Source: Globisporangium splendens (lineage: Eukaryota; Oomycota; Peronosporomycetes; Pythiales; Pythiaceae). Taken from it: DNA of 64,000 bases. Location: NCBI GenBank assembly GCA_006386115.1, contig VFIW01000051.1, positions 248,001 through 312,000 on the forward strand, given 5' to 3'. Positions within the stretch are counted from its first letter, which is position 1, and every line of letters begins with the position of its first letter. The translations under genes were made by a program, and so were the position numbers. The notes below the pieces were generated by a model. The model was not told the DNA's origin. It saw only the letters and a list, made by a program, of their open reading frames with translations, and searched no databases. Positions 43,591 to 53,867 of the stretch are shown piece after piece.

Positions 43591-43922
43591 GTATATGGCT
43601 AAGTCGGTGTCCGCAACGGTGCTTCGCTAAATGCAAGGATGCTGTCATATTTGCTGCTCAAGCCCGAGCGTTGTAGTCATCTCTGTTGTGCCAAGGTGCA
43701 TTGAGGCAAACGATATCGTAGGTTGGATCGTCCAACCTGGCTCGACTTCAACTTCCCTGCAACCTGCCCGAAATAATACCTGCCATCAGCAAATAACCTT
43801 TTATAATATACATTATGTAGCCCACATAGAAATGGATTTACCTGCAGCATTGCATATCTCCACCTTTGTGCGCTTGAATCTCGAAATGCGAATTGGGAGG
43901 CAACTCGCCTCGCGCCGGGACG

Positions 43923-45447
43923 ATGATGATGAACATGACGGTGCCGCAGGAGCGCGCGTCAGCCAAGAGCAGCCGCAAGGAAGCCAACGAGACCACCGAC
44001 GACTCGGAGCTGGCGTCGCTCATGCGCGATGGGGAGCGGCGCCGTGCGAGCCACGAACATCAGCGCATGCGTGAGGCACGCGAATCGCGCTGGTTCCTCT
44101 TCTGGCGCGCGCTCAAGTTCCTGAGCCAAGTGCTGCTGGAGGTCGGCCGTCGCGGCCTGCGGCTCATCGAGCGCAGCGTGCCGCAGTACATCGCGTTCGT
44201 GGACCGGTTCCTCGTGCAAACCATCCGCGTGGGTCTGCACCCGATGAGGCGCGGCCACACGCTGCGATTCGTGCTGCTGCTGTGCGTGCTGGTCATGATC
44301 CCGTACATGATGTACAGGATGCAGCGCATCCAATACGGCGACAACGTGGATATCATGCACGTTGTGTATAAGTGTGGAGAACGTGGTTGGTGGCTGTTTA
44401 CTTATCGTAGTTCTTGCCGCATGGAACAGAACGCGGGAGCTGAACGAGCACAAGATCCGTCCGCACATCATCGTGGACCGCCTGACGCTTGACCCCGAGG
44501 AGACCAAGCGCCGGGCGTTCCTGCGCGCCGGCGGCGATGGGCTGCAGACTGACGACACGTCGCAACGCTGCGAGAACACCGTGCAGGGCGTGCATATCCT
44601 CACAGACTCCATGGGTACGTCCTGAAATGCAACAATGTGCATACCGAATTGGATTTTGCATGCGTGTCCTATTTAGTGCGCTGACATGCATCTATTGCTG
44701 TCCTTAGGATACGTCTGTACGCGGTCGCAGCAAGACGATGGCAAGCCTGGTTGCTGCAGCGAGACCGACACGTCGCTGCCGCGGATCAAGCAGTTCACGT
44801 GCGACCGATGCGACACGAACCCTCCGCACTGCTGCGACGTGTTTGAGCACTGCGTCTCGTGCTGCATGCATCCTCTAAATGTGCGTATGCATGCACATCA
44901 TGAGTAATTGTTACATGGAGAGATAGTGTCCCTGAGTTGTCCTCATTATGCTTCTTGTAAACTTAGGAAAACATTCGTCGGAATTTCTTAACGCACGCTG
45001 ACGCGTCCCACCCAGTGTATGGCGATCTGAGCAAGCTCACGATCTTCCGCTACTGCAAGTTCCGGTGTCGGACGTCGTCCGCGAGTGTGCAGCACCAGAA
45101 TTCATATCGCAGGTAGGCTTCTCTTCCGCAATTTTGTGCGTTCACTTGCCAATCGCCACCAACTAGCTTGTTGACGGCAACGCTTGTGCGCTCACTTACC
45201 ATATTAGCCATCGGACGTTCTGCTACGGCATCCACCGTCCATTGAGAGTGCTTGCAACTGTGAACAGCGATCGGCTCCACGACGAGTGGTACGCTATGTG
45301 CCTTGCAGAGTTATGTATGTGGGGAACTGACATCATGATCATGCGTGCTGTATCTGTTGCAGGTCGGAAGCAGCAATGGAAGGCGCAAAGGACAAGCTGC
45401 TCCCAGAAGCGCAACTTGAACTAGACCCGTACTACATCCTAGACTAA
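43923..45447 (+). CDS. SPRING / C12orf49-like Golgi membrane protein
   Basis: Six exons: 43923-44371, 44430-44614, 44708-44880, 44967-45112, 45208-45288 and 45363-45447; 372 aa. A cytosolic N-terminus and one TM segment (LRFVLLLCVLVMIPYMMY) precede a lumenal domain with the UPF0454 pattern: RCENTVQG, GYVC, PGCCSE, CDRCDTNPPHCCDVFEHCVS followed by CC, then CKFRCRTSSASVQHQNSYR and FCYG. In animals SPRING supports site-1 protease maturation and the SREBP pathway; whether that holds here is unknown. The N-terminus is longer than in animal proteins. The start is the first ATG of MMMNM; the frame upstream has only a TTG. Confidence 0.82.
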
Positions 45448-45486
45448 CAGGTACTTCGTGTATATGCAGACACTGACAAGTGCAAC

Positions 45487-45669
45487 ATGCGAACCATTAC
45501 GCAACAATTGCTGCATATCTGCCGCCATCGTCCTCAGGTTGCAAAGGCGTGTCACAGCTGCGCCATCAACGGCAGAAAAGCGCGCATTGCGGACGCTGAC
45601 TCTCCCGCAGGTCCGTCCCATAAAACAAACGAAGAGCTGGCTGCTAAAATGGAATCGCTGACGCGTTAA
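45487..45669 (+). CDS. Small ORF, 60 aa, unknown
   Basis: ATG-initiated frame just after the SPRING-like gene, with CxxC (CHSCAI) and an Arg/Lys-rich C-terminal half. It could be a small protein or an alternative 3' exon, since CCTCAG within it could be a splice acceptor. No family recognised. Confidence 0.2.
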   Translation: MRTITQQLLHICRHRPQVAKACHSCAINGRKARIADADSPAGPSHKTNEELAAKMESLTR

Positions 45670-47243
45670 AACAATTGAATGGCGCCAGCTCGAAAGAGAA
45701 TGAGTCTGGACATGTGGACAAAGGCAACACAGCCACACGTTCCGACCTTGTGTCAACTTAGCAGGCGCCATAGACACGCGTCGACTTTAGTGAAATGAGT
45801 GTGACGCTGTGTCGTCTAATAAGTCAGTGCCAGTTGCAAACGACGTATTCCAAAACACGACGCATAGAAACTTACTGTACAATGTGCTGAATGCGAGAAA
45901 CTCGGGACGTATCGGGTCTTGGAATCCGGACGGGGATTGGACGGTGCGCAACGATGGGTGACAAACTCTCACAGTGTGCTCATTATGTGTGGGTGACAGA
46001 CACATCGCATGTTGCAGCTCAAAATGGCGAAATGTTGTTTGTTTCACAAGTGCATGCGCCACTGTCTGCGGTTTACCAGCTGAAGCATTGCCGCAGCGTG
46101 ATTATACCGTAGTTGTGCTTCAGCATTCGTTTCAGCCTTAATGTTCGAAAATGCCGAAAGTGTACAGTGCAGCAAGCATTTACTGTACAAAAGCGTCAAT
46201 GATGCGGTCACGGTTGATGTTGAGAGGGAAGAGAGAGAAAAAACCTCGTGTCTCTATCACTCCATGCTGCGTCAACCCCCAAAAGAAAGAATATCTGACT
46301 ATATCAAAGGCAAAGGTTACACCGATTATGAAGACATGAACAAATACAGGAAACAGTTTAACCCGCTCGCAATATTCGCATTAGTCGCGATAAAGCATGT
46401 CGGTATAGGGAGGGTATTATTTAAAACGAGCTCACTCGTCGAGATCTCGCTGGCGCAACATCCAGTCAAGAGGAGGGAGAGATTGATCCCCCATCTTTCT
46501 CTTTGCGACATAAAAACCTCAGCTGCTCACACTGTGCACTGGTGATTGCGCCTCATGAGTGTGTTCCTCCCTAAGGTTTTTCTCTTTTTGGACTTCCCTC
46601 CCTCCTTTTCGTCCGCTCCATTTTTTTCCACATGACGCGCGCGCTCTGTCTGCCATAGTGGACGCAAGAGTGTACGGGAAAACCCCACGAAAGCAGTGGT
46701 GGTGCAGCCTGTCGTTGCTTCTCTTCTCATCGGCGGTGTAACCGCAGTCAACGACCGCGTCCGAAGGCGCCAAGCACGAAAGGAAGGAGACGCATCTGTT
46801 TCCCTCCATTACACGTGCGTGTACGTGTGTGCGTGTGTGTGCACTTGCATTGTTGAACGACAGCTAAATCCCCACCCACCCATCCGGTCGCGCGTCTCTG
46901 TCGGTTGCGGTGGATTCATAAACGTCCGGTGCGACGGTTCAGCGCGGAAGGCTGGCTTCTCTCTAACCGCATCATTCAAAGCGCGCGAGTTAAAAGGCAA
47001 GGAATTGAAGACAGCAGGCGGTGTACACGACTTCCTCTCTGTTATACGACGAGATACCGCGCGTGTGTGGGATCCAACATTCGCTTCGTGTCTATTGCGC
47101 GTATCGGCAGCAACAGCAGTCTCAGCGTCAACAGCGTCAGCGTCATTGGAGTCCGACTCGAGTGTGCGCAAGAGCGAGGCGATTTATTGTCTGTACGACC
47201 GGTCGAAGGGAAAAGCGAATAGACCAGTAAAGGGTGAGCAGCG
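45670..47243. other. Long 5' region of the formin gene
   Basis: About 1.6 kb. A 134-aa ATG frame at 46141-46545 (plus) has no recognisable motif. 46555-46640 is pyrimidine-rich. The stretch immediately upstream of the formin is GC-richer and probably its 5' UTR. Confidence 0.45.
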
Positions 47244-50200
47244 ATGCCGTCGTTTATCTCGCAATTGATCACGACGAAAGCAGTGCCCGGCGAGAAAGGG
47301 GTCGGCAACCAGACGCCGCCGACGGCGCATAGTAACAGTCACAACCATGGCGCCATGAACCCGAATCTGCCCGTGGGCTTTGGCGGTCCAGCGGGGTTGT
47401 ACACGCCTGGGTTAGGTGGCGGCGCGGGTATCGGAGGCATCGGCGGCATGGGGTTCAACTCGATTGGCGGCAGTCCCGCGACGCGACTCCCGATGCGTTC
47501 GAACATGGGGCTTCCGATGTCCCTGCAGATGCCGCTCAATTTCCAGAACGCGAATGCGAGTAACCAGACGACAGCAGGTGCGACGATGCCGATGATCCCG
47601 ATGATCCCGAACATAAAGCGCTCGGTCTCGAAGGAGTACGCGACGACGGCGTACGAGAGCGATAGCACGAGCACGTCGTCGTCGTCTTCAGTCTCGCCGT
47701 CGTCGTCGTCCAGCAACAACTCGCGGCCGTGGAACGATAATGAGAAGATGCAGGATTTCTTCATGCACATTAAGGACCCCGAGCAGACCGTGCATGCCGA
47801 GAACAAACTGATCAACATCCGCGACCTCATGGCAAAAAATGCGGAACCAGCGAACCGACACGACGAACAGTCGCAGGTCGTCGCGCCTCCGCAAGATGGT
47901 GGCGACGTCAACAACGTCCTGTCCGAGATGCTCGCGTCGCGAAATGGTGGTGCAGCTGAGAAATCGAATCAAGAGGAGCAGGGCGACGGGAGAAGTAATT
48001 TATTGGCAGAGATGCTCGCAAGACGTGGGGGCGGTAGCCACGACGACAAACCTGTACAGAAGAAGAACGATAGTAATAAATCTGAGGGTGGCGATTCCGG
48101 GCGCAACAACATGCTGGCAGAGATGCTTGCGAGACGCGGCAGAGCCCCAGAGTCTTCTCCGCAAAAGAACGAGGTCAAAAGTGGCGATTCGAGAGGCAAC
48201 ATATTGGCAGAGATGCTCTCCAGACGAGGAGGAGGCTCCAAGAATGGCGATGGGGACTCACCGAAGAAAGGATCGAAGCGCAAGGCGTTAGCAGACATGC
48301 TGCTGAAGCGTGGCCAAGCCTCTGGTAGTGAAGATGAGTCACCGAAGAAGAGTTCGTCGAATCCACTGTCTGCGATGCTGAAGCGACGATTGCCGCAGAG
48401 TGATAAAGGTGAAGCCGGAGCTTCAAAGGAAGAATCGGCAAAGGATCAGACACCGCTCAAGGACCACCCGACGTACATGCAATACTTCAAGATGCTGAAA
48501 ATCGGTCACCCGCCTCAAGTCGTCAAGCACAGGATGCAGCGTGACGGAGTGGATCCATCGATACTCGACCATGACCCGAACAAACCTTTACCGGAGCCGA
48601 AACCAGCTCCAGCTGCCTCCGGTGGATTTGAAGATGCAGAGACGGAAGCTGAATTCCAGGCGAGACTGGCAGAATACAACGAAAAGAGCTCCAAGTACAC
48701 ACAAATGCTGAAAGTCGGTCTTCCACGACCCGTTGTGGAACACAAGATGCGTATGGAAGGAGTGGACACGGCGTGGTTGGATGGACCACCGACAAAGAAG
48801 AAGAGAGCTGTTGCAGCGGCGCCAGCGGCTCCTACTGAGGAAGAAATTGCGGCACACAAGGCGAAATACGAAAAGTACTTTGCGATGCTTCGAGTCGGTC
48901 TTCCTCGTGGAGCTGTGGAACACAAGATGCGCATGGCGGGAATTGACCCGAAGGAATTGGATGGACCACGTCCTGTTGCCGCCCCTGCGCCTGCTCCAAC
49001 TGCCAGTCCTGCCGCACCGAATTTCAAACGCGCCAATTCTATCCGGAAGAAGATTCACTGGGAGGTGAAGCGAACGTCGTCGATTCAAAGTGCGAGCCGT
49101 GAGAGTCTCTGGAATTTCACGATTGCTGACGATGCAATGAGCGAGATTCAAATCTCGCGCGAAAGCAAGGAGATGCTGGAGAAGTTGTTTGTGAAGACGA
49201 TCAGCGACACGAAAAAGAAACCTGCGGCCAAGAAAGCTGCGGCAAACGACGGTGACGACAAAAAGAAACCGATGATTGTACTGATCGACATGAAGAAATC
49301 TCAAAACATTGCGATTACGTTGGCGAGAGTGAAGATGCCGTTTCCAGAGTTGAAGCGCGAGATCATTGGTATGAATCCAACCGTGCTGTCGACTGCGCAG
49401 CTGCAATCATTGATGGACATGTGGTCGGATCGCAAGGAGCAGGAAGCAATCGACGCTTTCAATGGCGACTTTTCTTTGTTAGGAACGGTATGCGAGCTTG
49501 TGGTCGTTTTGCTAACTTTGTCAATTGGGTTCTCACCGTGTGTCATTCTTGTTTTATGCTTTCTCAGGCCGAACAGTTTTTGGTTGAGACCAGAAATATC
49601 CCTCGATTCAAAGAAAAGCTGGGCGCTCTGGTGTTCAAGCAAGAGTTCCCAAGTCGAGTCCATGAACTTCGGTATGTGGGTTAGTTCATTCAACTTGCTG
49701 ATGCTCTTGTTGAGCAATATGCTGATGGCGTTTTTTAATTTGTTTATCATGTTGCAGTGAGTCGATCAATCTCATGATCCGAGGCATTCATCAAGTATGC
49801 TCGTGTCAAGCGCTCCGTCAATTATTTATTTATATTTTGCAAATCGGCAACTTGCTAAATTTTGGCACGGAGTCTGATCAGAACGCAAACGTTGGCGGGT
49901 TTTCGTTGAGTTCCCTGGTGAAGCTCTCGCAGACCAAGGCGTTTGTCGGTGGCATCACTTTCTTGCAATACGTCGTCCAATCGATTGAGGTATGCTGCGA
50001 TGTACACGCTGTTCCGATTATTTTATCTTCGCGTCATCACTGACCACTATTTTTTGTTCATCACATTTGATTCATGCTTACAGCGAGACGTGCCAATCCT
50101 TGCGCGATTCTACGATCAAATCAATTTGATTTCCAAATGCAGTAAAGTGTCCCTCCATGCGCTTCACTCGGAGCAAAAGTCCTTGGAAGAAGGACTGAAG

Positions 50201-50931
50201 TCTTTGAAGCATGAAGCACAAGTCGTGATTCCAACGGCTGGCGACACCGACGCGGAGCTTGCCACGTCGATTTTGCAGCACTTTGCGACGGAAGTTGAGC
50301 ACGAATTGGAAGCGCTCCAAGATCTTTTGGATCAGATGAATGCAAGCGTGAGTGAAATGTATATGTGCATGCAGTGGAATGCTCATACGTCTTGCCTGAC
50401 GAAAACAATTATTGTGTTGTGATACAGAAATCGCATTTCCTCGAGTATTTTGAGGAAGAAGAGACTGGTGAAGAGCTGGACATTCTGCTTGGCCACATCT
50501 CCAACTTCACTGCTGAATACCGTCGTGAACACAAGAAGTATTTAGAGGCTCAGAGACAGCAGAAGCTGAAAGAGCAGAAGGAACTGGCGCAGGCGACGCG
50601 TCACAGCATGTCGTCTCCGTTCAAAGCTCCGACATCTCGCCAGAAGCGTCACTCGATTCATGGAGAGAGTAGTCGGTTAGGAACGACTGAAGTGACAAAG
50701 GAGCGAGAAACGACGGGACTGCGGGAACGCCAGTCGCATGCGTTGCGGGAGCGTCAGTCCCATGCTTTGCGAGAGCGAGACCCTCCAAGCAACAACAGCC
50801 TTCGGTCACTTGTCCGATCTTCCACATCGTTCGAAATCGACGAATCCGCACATGAAAGCGTCCCGTTGTCCCCGATCTCAGCAGCAGCGTCACCGCACTC
50901 TACGCTCCTGAACTCGACCGCGTGTGCGTAG
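47244..50931 (+). CDS. Formin (FH2) with LLAEMLARRG array and WASHC3-like repeats
   Basis: Five exons: 47244-49487, 49568-49671, 49758-49989, 50084-50347 and 50428-50931; 1115 aa. A Gly/Asn/Pro-rich leader is followed by six units around LLAEMLARRG (residues ~223-380: VLSEMLASR, LLAEMLARR, MLAEMLARR, ILAEMLSRR, ALADMLLKR, PLSAMLKRR). Three WASHC3/CCDC53-like units follow (MLKIGHPPQVVKHRM, MLKVGLPRPVVEHKM, MLRVGLPRGAVEHKM). The FH2 domain starts near residue 597 (IRKKIHWEVKR) and includes KSQNIAITLAR, LFIYILQIGNLLNFG and FSLSSLVKLSQTKA. It should nucleate and elongate actin filaments. There is no long polyproline FH1, only a short Pro/Ala stretch. The tail carries repeated RERQSHAL. Confidence 0.9.
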
Positions 50932-51175
50932 AGAGAGAGAGAGAAACGAGTCGCAACATTTTCGCGTTTTTGGTTTTGTTTGTGTTTTGATTTTTCCCAA
51001 TTATTGCTTGCATGGACGTAATTTTAGATACACAATATACACAATTGTACTTTAATTGGTTTGTGTAGAAATGCAATTGTAATGCATACCCTCTTTTGTC
51101 TTTTCACCAATTATCGAACATCACTCCTGCAATAATGCTCGGCATTGTATTGCTGCTATCCCTCCAATCGCGAAA

Positions 51176-52634
51176 ATGATCCGCACGGTGACAGGCATCG
51201 TGGCGCCAGAGACCGTGGCGCATGTGCTGCCGCACGAGCACGTGCTGCACCGCATCGCAGCGCACGCGGCGCCAATCGCTCCTGCCAATAGCAGCAACAG
51301 CAGTAGCCTCGTTGCGCCATCGTCGTCACTCGCTGGAATCCGCAACGAAGATCTCCAAACGTACCGCGTGTCGCCGACTGCACTCGGCGGCCAGAACCTC
51401 GTGCTCGAGAAGGAAGACGAAGCGTTCCGAGAGCTGGAGATCCTGACGCGAGCGCTTAAAGTCGGCGGCGAAGCAAATGCGAGACCGCTGGTCGTGGATG
51501 TGACGCTGCCGACTGAAGGACGAGAAGAATTCATGGCGACGCGGGTGCAGGTCGCGCAGAAGGCGAATGCGCACGTTGTGGTCGTGACGACATGCGAGTT
51601 TGAGAAGATCGCCGTGACGTTTCCAGTGGGCATGCCACCAGTAGATCAGAGCGAACGGTTCGCCAAGGTGATGGAGACGGAGCTCATGTTTGGATTCACG
51701 ACTGGGAACAGCGAGGGGGGATCAAATGCCGCGGCACAGGTTGGCGCTGGCGCACTTTATCAGCAAATCCATGCAACCAAGCACGTTCTGGAGGAGAAAG
51801 ATGGCATTCTAGCAAGAGGAGTTGCACTGGTAGGGGTTGTGTTTGACCATTGCATAGATAAAGAGCCACGTGGATCGAACTCACCATGTGCGCTGTTATT
51901 TGTGATTGTAGGCGCAATCTCGGACGCATGCCCCAATCTATTTGTCGTTTTCATTTGATGTTATGGCTGTGAGTGAACAGCAGCAGTGCGTTCTCACATG
52001 GATCCACGAGATTCTCCGCCATGGCGCCGAGCGCGACAAGATCGTAATTTGCCACATGGATCGATGGTGCGACGACAACGATGTAAATGCTGCGTTCCTG
52101 CAGAGTCTGCTGCACTTGGGAGTCAACCTGCTGTTCAACATGATCGGTCTCTCGACCGTCAGTGATGTGGCGCTCATCAACCCATGCATCACTTCATCAG
52201 CAGCGTCCGCAATTGAGCCACCACGAGACCGTACGATCGCCAATTGCATCGCGCTGCTGATCCACCAGCAAGGCAGCAACATTAGCCAGATCCTCATCTC
52301 GACGACGCTGCAGCAGCGCATCCAGTACCAGCGCTATGGCGGTGGCGGCTACGCGTACCTCAGCACATTCTTCAAGCAGCGTCTATTGGAGCATCACGAC
52401 ATCTCGGACGCGCAATTTCAGCAGCTTACGGTCGGCAATCCTCTCCGATTGTTGAGCTGGTACACTCCTCCAGCGGCTCCCGAAGTGCCGAAGGAATATT
52501 TGAAGTGCAGCGTCTGCAAGCAGGAGTTTGAGCCCATCGTTGGCGAGTACTTCACCAAGTTCGCGTACACGTACTGCGGCACCAAGTGTCTGCGGCGCCA
52601 CTCGCGACGCGGCTTCGCACCGTTGGATCCGTAA
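51176..52634 (+). CDS. Phosphotriesterase-related (PTER-like) protein with Cys-rich C-terminus
   Basis: Two exons, 51176-51829 and 51912-52634, 458 aa. The start TVTGIVAPETVAHVLPHEHV and the C-terminal YGGGGYAYLSTFFKQRLLE and LTVGNPLRLLSWY match the PTE/PTER amidohydrolase barrel. Of the metal ligands only HEH near the N-terminus and the His in ICHMDR are evident. The strand where the family has its next His reads APIYLSF, and the HD of the late strand is replaced (LISTTLQQR). The enzyme is therefore probably inactive or altered. A ~55-residue extension follows with CSVCKQEFEP...YCGTKCLRRH, a zinc-ribbon-like pair of Cys pairs not found in standard PTER. Confidence 0.78.
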
Positions 52635-53867
52635 ACAAAGCGGCATAGAGAGACAACGTAAAGTACGAGACACTTAGCGCGAATTATATGGGACATATAC
52701 AGAAACGAGGAAAGGAAGAGTGAGTGCGTCATGAGGCCGAGGCTGCCGTGGCGAATCAGTTCTCTGCGAGTACAGAAAGCCGAGTCGTCTGCAGAGGCGG
52801 ATGGCGGCCATTTGGCGCTTACGCCGTGGCAGAATAAACACGACGAGCCAGCACACATATACACATACACGCAGGCGAATCTCGCACCCGTAGCAGTGGT
52901 TCCTCTGTGCGTAATGTTCACAAGCAGGAGCATGCTAATTATTCCACCAGGATGTGGGAATCTTTGCTTTTCTTTAACAATCTGCCCTCAAACAGAAGCC
53001 TGGCAAATTTCTTTACCCTTCTAAAATGGATGATATCAATCAGTTATGTCTTTACTGACTTTTAGTATGTAACAAGAACATGTCAGTAAAGTCTTCATTT
53101 ATAATATCTACTGGACCTTTATGCAAACAGCTACCTTTGCTATTTACTCATATTGGGAGATCGTTAGTCTAGGGGCAGTCTGTGTGAGCCATGGAGACGG
53201 GACAGACACCCAGTTGCTATCGCGATCTTTCAGCAAGCTGTGCTCAAAAACGAGGAGCTGACACCACCAATATCCTTTGCTCTAGAGCAACCTTCATAAA
53301 TGTATCAAATGCGTGTATTAGGTCTATCGAACTGGGAAACAAACACATTGTCGCAAGTGAAGTTGGCTTCTTGCACACAGCGTTGAAGGCTTACAGGATG
53401 TCTGCCAGCACGTCTGTATGCTGAAGGGAAACCTTTGCGCGCAAAATATTCAAACCGGGTTCCGCGAAGCTTCCACGCAAGCGCGCGGGATGCGCGCATT
53501 TGAGCCAAAGAACGATCCGACTGCGCAGCCACATGAAGGACGATGTTGAACGACCTGCAGAGTGCAATAGAGAGAGCGCACGCAGATCTCTTTCGGGGGA
53601 GTGTCTGTACCATCTGCCGGATAGGACGACTGGTGTCGTAGATACCCAAAGGAAGGAAGGGTGACGAAAGGGAAGGGCGAGCGAGAGAGGGACGAGCCTC
53701 GGCTGCGTGGCCATCCCCACAGAAAAAAATCCACGCATCTCAGAGGCGACGGCGCGAAGAACACGCGCGTGCGCTCTACACTCGATTGGCCAGTGGAGAA
53801 GAAGCGGAGAGACACTCACACCACTTGAACAAGAGAGCGTAGCGCAAGACGGACGACTGACTGACGC
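52635..53867. other. Intergenic region with a small hairpin
   Basis: About 1.2 kb. CTTTACTGAC (53050-53059) and GTCAGTAAAG (53082-53091) form perfect 10-nt arms around a 22-nt loop in an AT-rich stretch. The part after ~53600 is probably the 5' UTR of the next gene. No gene seen. Confidence 0.45.

Noticed and set aside
46141..46545. 134-codon plus-strand frame
   Set aside because: ATG-initiated but no motif and atypical composition; left as unassigned intergenic.
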